DNA of 64,000 bases from Pseudomonadota bacterium (GTDB lineage: Bacteria; Myxococcota_A; UBA796; UBA9615): contig JAAESI010000277.1 of the NCBI GenBank assembly GCA_024229515.1, forward strand, positions 62,001-126,000. Direction: 5' to 3'. The position numbers and the translations under genes were made by a program. Positions 19,884 to 29,159 of this stretch are shown here, one piece after another; within the stretch, counting starts at the first letter, position 1; every line of letters starts with the position of its first letter. A model generated the notes under the pieces. That model was not told the DNA's origin and did not search any database. It saw only the letters and a list, made by a program, of their open reading frames with translations.

Positions 19884-21219
19884 CCGCGGTCATCACGGCG
19901 AACAGACCCAGGGCCGCCAGCGGCGTGCCGCCGACCGGACCCGAAGCGTCGCAAGCGCAGCCTCCCGTGCACGTGTCCGGGCGCTCGTATTCGGGATCGT
20001 GTTCCCGCCCCGGCCTCTCCCAGGTCAGGACGATGCTGTCGCTCAGGTCCCCCAGGGCCACCTTCAGGGTCGAACGGCGCTGGCCCGCGGCCTGGTCGGG
20101 GGGCAGGCAGCCATCGTTCAGCCAGACGTAGTCGTTGCCGGGCATCGGGAAGTAGGAGATCGGGCCGGGCTCGGTGCCGGGCACGAGCTGGATCGTCGCG
20201 CCCCCCACGCTCCACCGCACGTTCCCCCCCAGGACCTCGTTGCCGTCGGCGTCGAGGGCGACCGCGCGCGCCCCCAGCGGGCTGAACGGGAGCCCCGTGC
20301 CGTCGTCCCCGCCGGAGTCGTCCTCCTCGGACACCCACGGGATCGAGTAGGCGGGGACGACCGACAGCGACACGATGTCCGCCTCGGGAACGGCGGTGAT
20401 GTCCCCGGTGGTCCAGGAGTCTCCCCCCAGATCGAGGCGCAAGCGGACCGATGCCCCCTCGGCCAGGACCATGCGGACCGACGGCGCGAAGGGACCGTCC
20501 TCCGGCTGGGCGGCGGGGTCGTCGTACAAGGGGACCAACTCGGGGCTGTCGCCTTCGATCGACTCGACCGTGAGCACCGCATCCCCGCTGTTGAACGCCA
20601 CCGCACCCGCGTGATCGGGGTGGTACAGCCCCGCGTGCACGAGCACCGGCTCTCCCGCGACGACCCGCAGCGGCGAGGTGAAGGGGGCGGGCCACTCCGA
20701 GGGCCAGGGTGCGGTGTCCCCCGCGACCGCGCCGTCGGCGGCTGCCATCTCGGCGTAGCGGAGGAGCTCGAGGGTCAGCCCGTCCGCGTCGATCGTGGTC
20801 ACCGTCACGGCGTCGGCGGCCAGCTCCTGGGTCGGATCGATGGGCAGGCAGTCCTCGCGCGGGGTCAGCGTGAAGGTGGCGTCCCCGACGCCGAAGGTGT
20901 GGCATCGGCCGTCGACCGTGACGTCGCCCGTCCAGGCGGTGTCGAAGCAGCCGGGCCAGACATCACCGCCGAGCCCCGAGCCGCCGTTGGGCTCGGCCTG
21001 CCAGCAGATCGTCGTGCCCGCGAGCACCGGGCCGACGTTCCGGAAGCCGTGCCACGGCTCGACGTAGACGCCGGACTCGGCGACCGAGTCGTCGTCGTCG
21101 CCGGGGTTCCCGGTCTGGAAGACGAAGATCTCGGCGTCGGACTGGAAGTACACGGGCGGGCAGCCGAGCAAGGTCACGGCGGCGGCGCCAGCGAGGAGCG
21201 CAAAGGGGGTCCGTTTCAT
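19858..21219 (-). CDS. Hypothetical lipoprotein with MYXO-CTERM-like C-terminus
   Basis: MKRTPFALLAGAAAVTLLGCPPVYFQSDAEIFVFQTGNPGDDDDS...CTGGCACDASGPVGGTPLAALGLFAVMTAVRRRRASA. Confidence 0.8.
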   Translation of the reverse strand: MKRTPFALLAGAAAVTLLGCPPVYFQSDAEIFVFQTGNPGDDDDSVAESGVYVEPWHGFRNVGPVLAGTTICWQAEPNGGSGLGGDVWPGCFDTAWTGDVTVDGRCHTFGVGDATFTLTPREDCLPIDPTQELAADAVTVTTIDADGLTLELLRYAEMAAADGAVAGDTAPWPSEWPAPFTSPLRVVAGEPVLVHAGLYHPDHAGAVAFNSGDAVLTVESIEGDSPELVPLYDDPAAQPEDGPFAPSVRMVLAEGASVRLRLDLGGDSWTTGDITAVPEADIVSLSVVPAYSIPWVSEEDDSGGDDGTGLPFSPLGARAVALDADGNEVLGGNVRWSVGGATIQLVPGTEPGPISYFPMPGNDYVWLNDGCLPPDQAAGQRRSTLKVALGDLSDSIVLTWERPGREHDPEYERPDTCTGGCACDASGPVGGTPLAALGLFAVMTAVRRRRASA

Positions 21220-21295
21220 GCCCCGCCATGCTCGCACGACCCGCGCCGGCCGTACGGGGAGATGGGGACCCCGCGGGCCTCCGGCGACCCGATGC

Positions 21296-21826
21296 CTACT
21301 GCAGCAGGCCCCCCGCCACGACGACGTAGGGGAACAGCGACTGCTCCTCGGTCTCACGGGTCGCGTCCATCGCCGCGATCACGGTCTCGTAGCGGACGGT
21401 GGAGTCGGGGGCGAGGATCACGTTGCAGGCCTCCGGCGGAGTCCAGTCCGCCCTGGAGGCGGGGGGATCGCACGCGACTGGGCGCTCGGCGCGCAACTCG
21501 ACCATCAGCGCCGTCAGGGCCGCGAGGTCGTCGATGGGGATGATCTCGGGCTCGGGCAGGCGTTCGGACTTCCCGGTGATGGCGAACTCGGACTCGCTGA
21601 TCCCAACGGTCAGCTCCAGGGGCGGCTCGTCGGGGGTCGATGTCGTCCGCACCGACGCGATCGACGGCATCGAGACGTCGACCACGGCCAGGGTCATGAA
21701 CTGGATCGACGCCAGCAGGAACGGGATGAGCAGCGTCATCAGGTTCATGAACGGGAGCAGGTTGAGGTCGACGGCGTCGCCGGACGCGGCGCGGCGCCGG
21801 TCCGAAGGCTTGTTGGATTCGGTCAT
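21296..21826 (-). CDS. ExbD/TolR-like biopolymer transport protein
   Basis: MTESNKPSDRRRAASGDAVDLNLLPFMNLMTLLIPFLLASIQFMTLAVVDVSMP; one N-terminal TM, typical ExbD start. Confidence 0.75.
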   Translation of the reverse strand: MTESNKPSDRRRAASGDAVDLNLLPFMNLMTLLIPFLLASIQFMTLAVVDVSMPSIASVRTTSTPDEPPLELTVGISESEFAITGKSERLPEPEIIPIDDLAALTALMVELRAERPVACDPPASRADWTPPEACNVILAPDSTVRYETVIAAMDATRETEEQSLFPYVVVAGGLLQ

Positions 21827-21904
21827 CTCGCAGGTTCCACCAGGGCGCCGCTGACTCCGACCGCAACTGGACCCCTGAGGTTCCCGCGATAGACTCCGCG
21901 CCCC

Positions 21905-23542
21905 ATGCGCTCCCAGGACCATAGCCAGCATCCGTGCGTCGTCACGATCGACCACCACAGCCGCCCCCGCGTGCTGTTTTCCGGCGATCAGCTCGTCGAG
22001 GTGGACCTTCCCGTCGGCACGCGCGTCATCTACCCCAAGCCGCCGCTGGCCCCGCTCCCGGACGCCGACGCGGCGATTCGGTACGCGATCAACCACCCCG
22101 AAAACAGCGAGCCGCTGTTCAGCAAGCTCAATCCGGGGATGAAGGTCACCATCGCGGTGGACGACATCTCGCTGCCGCTGCCGCCGATGAAGCGGCCCGA
22201 CGTGCGCCAGCGCGTGCTCGACATCGTCGTGCCGATGCTCAAGGACCACGGGGTCGAGGACATCCACATCATCGTGGCCACCTGCCTGCATCGGCCGATG
22301 TCGGACGTCGAGGTCCGCCGCATGACCGGCGACGCGATCTTCCGCGAGTTCTGGCCCGACCGGCTCTACAACCACGACGCCGAGAAGCCCGGCGGCATGA
22401 CGAAGCTGGGCACGACGGACCACGGTGAGGTGGTCGAGATCAGCACCCGCGCGGCGACGTCCGACCTGCTGATCTACGTGAACCTGAACTTCGTCCCCAT
22501 GGACGGGGGGCACAAGAGCGCGGCGGTCGGCCTGTGCGGCTACCGCAGCCTGCGCCACCACCACGATCCGCAGACCATCCGGCAGTCCGACAGCTACATG
22601 GACCCCGACAAATCCGAGCTGAACACGCGTGTCAGCCGCATGGGCCGCCTGCTCCAGCAGCACGTTGACGTCTTCACGATCGAGACGACCGTCAACAACC
22701 GCATGTTCGGTCCGCAGTTGGAGTTCCTCGCCAAGAACGAGGACGAGCTCAGCCCGCGCGAGGAGCTGGCCCTGAAGGGGCTGGTCAAGAGCCTGAAGAT
22801 CCTCCCCCAGAAGGCCCGCCAGGCGATCTTCGAGAAGGTCCCGGCGCCGTACGGAGTCACCGGGGTGTTCGCGGGGGAGACCGAGGCGGCCCACGCCAAG
22901 ACCTTGGACAAGTGCTGGGAGCAGTACCTCGTCCCGGTCGAGGGCCAGGCCGACATCCTCGTCACCGGCGTGCCGTACATCAGCCCCTACAACGTGGGCG
23001 CCTACCTCAACCCGCTGCTGGTCTCGGTGCTCATCGAGGGCTACCTGCACAACCTGTATCGGGGCATGCCGCTGGTGAAGAAGGGGGGGACCGTGATCGC
23101 GTTCCACCCCTGCACCGACAAGTTCGACCGCGACCAGCACCTGCCGTACGTCGAGTTCTTCCACAAGATCCTGACGAAGACGCGGGATGCGGAGGAGCTC
23201 CACCGGGACTACGAACCGGAATTCCGCAAGAATCCCGCGTACATCCAGCTGTACCGAAGCGGCCTCAGCTACCACCCCGCGCACCCCTTCTTCATGTACT
23301 ACTGGGGCGAGAACGGCCGGCAGCACATCGGCCGCGTCATCATCGTGGGGGCCGACAACGAGTACGTGCCGAAGGTGCTCGGGTACGAGACCGCGGCGAC
23401 CTTCGAGGACGCCCTCCGCATGGCCAAGGATGGGGCCCCGGCCGAGCCGGACATCGCCTGCATGCACGTCTGCCCGCTGCTGATGGTCGACGTGAAGGGC
23501 AAGCCCGAGCCGCTGCGCCTGCTGCCCGGAGGCGCGGCTTGA
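21905..23542 (+). CDS. LarA-like (DUF2088, nickel-dependent lactate racemase family) protein
   Basis: VTIAVDDISLPLPPMKRPDVRQRVLDIVVPMLKDHGVEDIHIIVATCLHRPMSDVEVRRMTGD... Confidence 0.85.
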   Translation: MRSQDHSQHPCVVTIDHHSRPRVLFSGDQLVEVDLPVGTRVIYPKPPLAPLPDADAAIRYAINHPENSEPLFSKLNPGMKVTIAVDDISLPLPPMKRPDVRQRVLDIVVPMLKDHGVEDIHIIVATCLHRPMSDVEVRRMTGDAIFREFWPDRLYNHDAEKPGGMTKLGTTDHGEVVEISTRAATSDLLIYVNLNFVPMDGGHKSAAVGLCGYRSLRHHHDPQTIRQSDSYMDPDKSELNTRVSRMGRLLQQHVDVFTIETTVNNRMFGPQLEFLAKNEDELSPREELALKGLVKSLKILPQKARQAIFEKVPAPYGVTGVFAGETEAAHAKTLDKCWEQYLVPVEGQADILVTGVPYISPYNVGAYLNPLLVSVLIEGYLHNLYRGMPLVKKGGTVIAFHPCTDKFDRDQHLPYVEFFHKILTKTRDAEELHRDYEPEFRKNPAYIQLYRSGLSYHPAHPFFMYYWGENGRQHIGRVIIVGADNEYVPKVLGYETAATFEDALRMAKDGAPAEPDIACMHVCPLLMVDVKGKPEPLRLLPGGAA

Positions 23543-26500
23543 GCACCCCCCTGGACCTCAAGGCGACGCTGACGGGGAGCCGCCTGCTCGTCGTCGGCGG
23601 GACCGGCTTCCTGGGCAAGGTCTGGCTGTCGATGCTGCTGCACGGCTTCGGCGAGCAGATCGAGCACGTCTACCTCGTCGTCAGACCCAAGGGGGGGCTC
23701 GATCCGGAGGCTCGGTTCTGGGCCGAGATCGCGCCCAGTGGGGCGTTCGATCCGCTGCGTGAGCAGCACCCGGGGCCGGCGTTCGAGGAGTTCCTGCGCA
23801 GCAAGATCACGCCCATCGCGGGCGACGTCAGCGAGCCCTTCGCGGGCGTGGACGCGGCCGTGCGCGACAAGCTCGGCGGCACGCTGACCGCCATGGTGAA
23901 CGCCGCCGGGGTGGTCGACTTCAACCCCCCGCTGGACGACGCCCTCGCGGTCAACGCTTTCGGCATGCAGTCGATCGTGGCGCTGGCGGAGGACCTCGGC
24001 GGCCTGCCGCTGATGCACACCTCGACCTGCTACGTGGCCGGCATGCGCACGGGCCAGGTCGACGAACTGGGGCCCAAGGAGTACCCGTTCCCCAAGGCCG
24101 ACGAGCTGGATCGATCGCACTGGGATCCCGACCGCGAGATCGCCGAGTGCAACGACGTGATCGAGCACGTGCGCCACCGCTCCGCCGACGCCTTCCGCAA
24201 CAGCCAGTTCCTCGCCGACGCCAAGGAGCGGCTCATCGCCCGCGGCGAGCCCGCCCGAGGCAGCGCCCTGGAGGACGAGCTCGCGCGGGTGCGGCGCAAG
24301 TACGAGGAGGCCCGCCTCGCGGAGGCCGGCAAGGAGCGGGCGAACTACTGGGGCTGGCCCAACACGTACACGTACACCAAGTCGATCGGGGAGCAGATCC
24401 TCGCCGACAGCGGCGTCCCCTTCTGCATCGTGCGGCCGGCCGTGATCGAGAGCAGCCTGGCGTTCCCACGGGTGGGTTGGAACGAGGGCATCACCACCTC
24501 GGCGCCCATCATGTACCTGTCGATGAAGGGCATGACGGGCATGCCCGCCAACCCCGACTCGGTGCTGGACGTCATCCCCGCGGACACCGTCGGGGCGGGG
24601 ATGATCCTGGCGCTCGCCGAGCTACTCGACGGCACGCAGCAGCCCGTCTACCAGCTCGGCACCAGCGATTCGAACCCGCTGCCGATGTACCGGCTGATCG
24701 ATCTGACCGGCCTCTACAAGCGCCGCAAGATGCGGAAATCAGGCGGGAATTCGCCGCTCATCAGCTGGCTGCAGAGCAACTACCAGACGATCCCGGTGGG
24801 GCCGAAGCGGTGGAACTCCATCGGCCCAGGCAAGACCCGAGACCGGGCCCGGTTCGCCTCGGGGCTTCTCCGGAAGACGACCGACCAGGTCAAGGTGCTG
24901 AGTCCCGCGCTCGAGCCTGCGGCGAAGCTGCTGGACGGCGTCGCCTCGACGATGGACGCCACCGACCGGGTGGTCGATCAGTACGTGCCGTTCACGGCCA
25001 CCCACAACTACGTCTTCAGCTGCCGCAACACCCGCGCCGCGCTCGCCCGCGTGCCGGAGGAGCAGCGCACCCTCGTGCCGTGGACGCCCGAGGCGATGGA
25101 CTGGCGCCACTACTGGCTCGATGTTCACCTCCCCGGGGTCGAGACCTACGTCTGGCCGGTGATCGAGGAGCGCATCAAGCGGCCCCGCAAGGCGCTGCGC
25201 GCGCACGACGACCTGGTGTCGTTCCTGGACGAGATCGCCGACCGCCACGCCCACGCCCCGGCGCTGCTGGTCCGGCACCCCGACGGCTTCTCCCGCACCA
25301 GCTTCGTGGAGCTGCGGGCCCACGCCCGCGCCACCGCCCGACGCCTCGCCGCCGCGGGCGTCCGCCACGGCGACCGCGTGCTCCTGGCGGGCGCGAACCA
25401 CCCCAACTGGGTGGTCGGCTACTTCGGGATCCTGCTCGCCGGCGGCGTCGCCGTGCCCCTGGATCCAGCGCTGGATGGCGCAGACGCCGCGCGCATCGAG
25501 GACAAGGCCCAGCCCCGCGTGGCGCTGCTGGACGGCGAGGCCCTGGCGGCCTTCGGCTCGTCCCTGGGGGTCGAGCGGCTCGACCTGCACGCCACCACCG
25601 CCCCCGGCCGCGACGATCCGCTGACCGATCTCGTGGTCAAGGGCGAGGACATCGCCTCGATCCTGTTCACCTCCGGCACCACCGGCGAGCCCAAGGGGGT
25701 GATGCTCACGCACGCCAACTTCTGCTCCCTGCTGGCGTCGCTGTCCCGCGTCTTCCAGCTCGGCGCGGACGACCGGGTGCTGTCGGTGCTGCCGCTGCAC
25801 CACACCTTCGAGTTCACCTGCGGGCTGCTGCTGCCCCTGTCGCGGGGCACCCGCGTCGTCTACCTGGACGAGATCACCGGTGAGAAGCTCGCCTCCACGC
25901 TGAAGGACGCCCGCATCACCGCCATGGTCGGCGTGCCCGCGCTGTGGCAGCTGCTGGAGCGGCGCATGCAGGCCCGGGTCAAGGACCAGGGTCCGCTGTT
26001 CGCGGCCGCGTTCGATGCCGGGCTGGAGTTCAACCGGTGGCTCGGTCGGACCACCGGGCTGGACCTGGGGCGCATCCTCTTCGGCACCGTGCACAAGGGG
26101 CTGGGAGGCAACATCCGGCTGCTGATCTCCGGCGGAGCGGCCTTGCCGGCCGAGACCCACTCCTTCTTCGCCGGCCTCGGCCTGCACCTCGCCGAAGGCT
26201 ACGGCCTCACCGAGGCAGCGCCGGTGCTGACGGTCGACGAGGCCCGCCCCGGCGCCCGCCCCGGCACCGTGGGGCGCACGATCCCCGGGGTCGAACTGCA
26301 GATCGCCGAGCCCGACGCCGACGGCGTGGGGGAAGTGCTCGCCCGCGGCCCCAACGTGATGAAGGGCTACTTCCGGGACGAGGCGACGACCCGCGCGACC
26401 CTCGACGACGACGGCTGGCTGCACACCGGCGACCTGGGCCGATTCGACGGACGGGGACGCCTCGTCGTCGTCGGACGGGCCAAGGACGTGGTCGTCACGG

Positions 26501-28209
26501 CCAGCGGCGAGAACCTCTACCTGGACGACCTGGAGGCCAAGCTCGGCACCATCCCGCACGTCGAGGAGTTCAGCCTCGTGGGCATCCCCGACGGCCGCGG
26601 CGGGGAGCTGCTCGGCTTGCTCGCCCAGTGCGCCGAAGCGAGCGGCCACGACCAGGCCCGCGACGCCCTCCGCAAGGCGGCCCGCAAGCTCCCTGTGGCC
26701 CAGCGGCCGGCGCTGTCGTACCTCGTCGACGCCCCCCTCCCCCGCACCGCCACCCGCAAGGTGAAGCGGCGCGAGGTGCGGGATCTGCTGGAGCGGATCC
26801 ACGAGACGACGAAGGCCGCGGAGCGGCTCCCCACGGTCGGGGATCGCAGCACGTCGGTCCGCCGCGCCGTCGCCCAGGTTGCGGGCAAGGACGTCGCATC
26901 GTTGAGCAGCAGCGCCCGCATCGCCGACGAACTCGGCTTCGATTCGTTGATGTGGGTGGAGCTCTCGGCCGCCCTGGACGAGCTCCCCGGGGGCGCCCCC
27001 AGCGCGGATGCGTTGACCGCCTGCGAGACCATCGCGGACGTGGAGGCGCTGGTCGCCGCCCACGCCGACCTGCCCGTCGTCTACGACACCGAAGTCGCCG
27101 ACGAAGCCGACGCCGGGTCCGCGTTCCGGTTCCCCGCACCGCTGGTGCAGCCGCTCCGCAAGGTGCTTCGGCGGGGCCAGCGGGGCATCTACGAGAACCT
27201 GCTGGACGTGACCGTCACCGGTCGCGCGCTGGTCCCGCAAAACCGCCAGGTCCTGATCGTCTCCAACCACTGCTCGCACATCGACATGGGCCTCGCCAAG
27301 ACCGCCCTGGGCGACTACGGCGAGCACATGGTGGCGCTGGCGGCGGCCGACTACTTCTTCGAGGGGCACCCCGCGTGGGTCGCCTACTTCGACCAGCTGA
27401 CGAACCTGGAGCCGCTGGCCCGGGGGACGAGCTACCGGCAGAGCCTGCGCGAGGCCATCGCGGCGGTGCGCAGCGGCCGTGTGGTGCTGATCTTCCCCGA
27501 GGGCGGACGCCAGGGGGACGGGGTGCTGAAGGACTTCAAGCCGCTGATCGGCAAGCTGGTGCTGGAGACGAAGATCGACGTGCTCCCGATGTACCTGTGG
27601 GGCAGCCACGACGTGCTCCCCAAGGGCTCGTTCGTGCCGCGCGGGCGCAAGGTGGGCGCGAAGATCGGCCCGGTGGTCCCGTTCGAGGAGCTGGTCCGGC
27701 TCAGCGAGGGGAGCAAGCCGTCCGCCGCCGCGCGCACGATCGCCCAGATCCTGCACGCCGCCGTGCGCGACCTGCGGGACGGCTCGGCGCTGGACGCGGC
27801 CGCGCTGGAGTCGTGGGATCCCGACGCCGCGGCCGGGCCGGTCGACCCCCTCGCCGACCTCTTCGCCGAGCTTCGTGAGCGCTTCCAGCCCGAGGCCGCC
27901 ACCGAGGCGGCGAGCTGGTACTTCAGCCTCGGTGGAGACGCGGGCCGGTGGACGGTCACGGTCGAGCCCGGCACCTGCACGATCACGCGTGGCAAGCCCG
28001 TCGGGGGAGCCGCCGACTGCGTCATCAAGACCAGCGCCGACCTGTGGACCCGCATGGTGCGCGAGGCCTACGTGCCGGAGGTGAGCGAGTTCGTCACCGG
28101 CGCGATCAAGACCAGCGACCTGAACAAGCTGCAGGCGTTCGCCGGCGTGTTCCGGCTGGGGCCGCTGTCCGTGGATGGCGACCCGAAGGCTGCCGGGGCC
28201 ACCGCATGA
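23539..28209 (+). CDS. Multifunctional lipid enzyme: fatty acyl-CoA reductase, AMP-dependent ligase, ACP, PlsC acyltransferase, SCP2 (ElbD-like candidate)
   Basis: TTG start overlapping the larA-like stop, ~1556 aa. LLVVGGTGFLGKVWL..YTYTKSIGEQIL (FAR), ILFTSGTTGEPKGVMLTH (AMP-ligase), DELGFDSLMWVELS (ACP), VSNHCSHIDMGLAKTAL..LIFPEGGRQGDG (PlsC), C-term ITRGKPVGGAADCVIKTSADLWTRMV (SCP2). Confidence 0.93.
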   Translation: MSTPLDLKATLTGSRLLVVGGTGFLGKVWLSMLLHGFGEQIEHVYLVVRPKGGLDPEARFWAEIAPSGAFDPLREQHPGPAFEEFLRSKITPIAGDVSEPFAGVDAAVRDKLGGTLTAMVNAAGVVDFNPPLDDALAVNAFGMQSIVALAEDLGGLPLMHTSTCYVAGMRTGQVDELGPKEYPFPKADELDRSHWDPDREIAECNDVIEHVRHRSADAFRNSQFLADAKERLIARGEPARGSALEDELARVRRKYEEARLAEAGKERANYWGWPNTYTYTKSIGEQILADSGVPFCIVRPAVIESSLAFPRVGWNEGITTSAPIMYLSMKGMTGMPANPDSVLDVIPADTVGAGMILALAELLDGTQQPVYQLGTSDSNPLPMYRLIDLTGLYKRRKMRKSGGNSPLISWLQSNYQTIPVGPKRWNSIGPGKTRDRARFASGLLRKTTDQVKVLSPALEPAAKLLDGVASTMDATDRVVDQYVPFTATHNYVFSCRNTRAALARVPEEQRTLVPWTPEAMDWRHYWLDVHLPGVETYVWPVIEERIKRPRKALRAHDDLVSFLDEIADRHAHAPALLVRHPDGFSRTSFVELRAHARATARRLAAAGVRHGDRVLLAGANHPNWVVGYFGILLAGGVAVPLDPALDGADAARIEDKAQPRVALLDGEALAAFGSSLGVERLDLHATTAPGRDDPLTDLVVKGEDIASILFTSGTTGEPKGVMLTHANFCSLLASLSRVFQLGADDRVLSVLPLHHTFEFTCGLLLPLSRGTRVVYLDEITGEKLASTLKDARITAMVGVPALWQLLERRMQARVKDQGPLFAAAFDAGLEFNRWLGRTTGLDLGRILFGTVHKGLGGNIRLLISGGAALPAETHSFFAGLGLHLAEGYGLTEAAPVLTVDEARPGARPGTVGRTIPGVELQIAEPDADGVGEVLARGPNVMKGYFRDEATTRATLDDDGWLHTGDLGRFDGRGRLVVVGRAKDVVVTASGENLYLDDLEAKLGTIPHVEEFSLVGIPDGRGGELLGLLAQCAEASGHDQARDALRKAARKLPVAQRPALSYLVDAPLPRTATRKVKRREVRDLLERIHETTKAAERLPTVGDRSTSVRRAVAQVAGKDVASLSSSARIADELGFDSLMWVELSAALDELPGGAPSADALTACETIADVEALVAAHADLPVVYDTEVADEADAGSAFRFPAPLVQPLRKVLRRGQRGIYENLLDVTVTGRALVPQNRQVLIVSNHCSHIDMGLAKTALGDYGEHMVALAAADYFFEGHPAWVAYFDQLTNLEPLARGTSYRQSLREAIAAVRSGRVVLIFPEGGRQGDGVLKDFKPLIGKLVLETKIDVLPMYLWGSHDVLPKGSFVPRGRKVGAKIGPVVPFEELVRLSEGSKPSAAARTIAQILHAAVRDLRDGSALDAAALESWDPDAAAGPVDPLADLFAELRERFQPEAATEAASWYFSLGGDAGRWTVTVEPGTCTITRGKPVGGAADCVIKTSADLWTRMVREAYVPEVSEFVTGAIKTSDLNKLQAFAGVFRLGPLSVDGDPKAAGATA

Positions 28210-29147
28210 AGATCCTCGTCACCGGCGCGTCGGGCTTCCTCGGGGCCCACGTGATGGCCCGCCTGGCTCAGGACGATCACGAGGTCGTGGGCCTATGCCG
28301 GCGGCCGGGTTCGCGCGACAAGTGCGTGGCGGGCGACGTGCTGGACCCGTCGACCCTCGAGGGGCCGATGACCGGCTGCGACGCGGTGGTGCACGCCGCG
28401 GGCGGGGTCTCGCACCGGCCGGAGGACAGCGACTGGCTGCACGAGGTCCACGTCACGGGCACCGAGAACGTGCTCGCGGCAGCGAAGGCGGCCGGGGTCG
28501 AGCGGGTCGTGCACGTCAGCAGCTCGGGCACGGTGGCCGTCTCGGAGCGCGATCGCGTGCACGACGAGGACTCGCCGGAGCCGTTGGCGGTCATCAAGGG
28601 CTGGCCGTACTACCGCGCCAAGCTGTTCGCGGAGCACGCCGCCCTCGCGCGCGGCGCGATCGTCGTCAACCCGAGCCTGCTGCTGGGACCCGGTGACACG
28701 GAGTTGAGCTCCACCGGCTCGGTCAAGCTGCTGTTGGACGGCCAGCTCCCGGCGGTTCCCGGCGGCGGCCTGTCGTTCGTCGACGTCCGCGACGTGGCCG
28801 ACGCCATCGCCCTGGCGCTGGAGCACGGCACCCCCGGCGAGCGCTACCTGCTCGGCGCCGCGAACCTGACCCTGGCCGACTACTACGCCCGGCTCGCCCG
28901 CATCGCGGAGCTGCCGGCGCCCAAGATGACCATCCCGGCGGTCGGAGGGCGGCTCATGGGCTGGCTCCCCGTCGGCGTGAAGCAGGCGGTGGCGGACAAG
29001 TTCGGGGCCGACACCTTCGAGCTCGAGATGGCGTCACACTACTGGTACCTGGACAACGCCAAAGCGCAGCGGGAGCTGCATTGGTCGCCCCGGGATCCGG
29101 GCGAGACGCTGGGCGACACGGTGCGGGACCTGCGCAGCCGGGACTAG
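28206..29147 (+). CDS. NAD-dependent epimerase/dehydratase, 3beta-HSD/dihydroflavonol reductase-like
   Basis: MKILVTGASGFLGAHVMARLAQDDHEVVGLCRR...; ATGA overlap with upstream fusion gene. Confidence 0.9.
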   Translation: MKILVTGASGFLGAHVMARLAQDDHEVVGLCRRPGSRDKCVAGDVLDPSTLEGPMTGCDAVVHAAGGVSHRPEDSDWLHEVHVTGTENVLAAAKAAGVERVVHVSSSGTVAVSERDRVHDEDSPEPLAVIKGWPYYRAKLFAEHAALARGAIVVNPSLLLGPGDTELSSTGSVKLLLDGQLPAVPGGGLSFVDVRDVADAIALALEHGTPGERYLLGAANLTLADYYARLARIAELPAPKMTIPAVGGRLMGWLPVGVKQAVADKFGADTFELEMASHYWYLDNAKAQRELHWSPRDPGETLGDTVRDLRSRD

Positions 29148-29159
29148 CCGGCGCCGGCG

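Noticed and set aside
22912-23538. 5' extension of the 1765-aa ORF
   Set aside because: Lies out of frame inside the LarA-like gene; true start is the TTG near 23539.
24739-27756. 1005-aa antisense ORF
   Set aside because: Antisense shadow of the megaenzyme; R/G/A/H-rich low-complexity translation typical of GC-rich DNA with no domain motifs.
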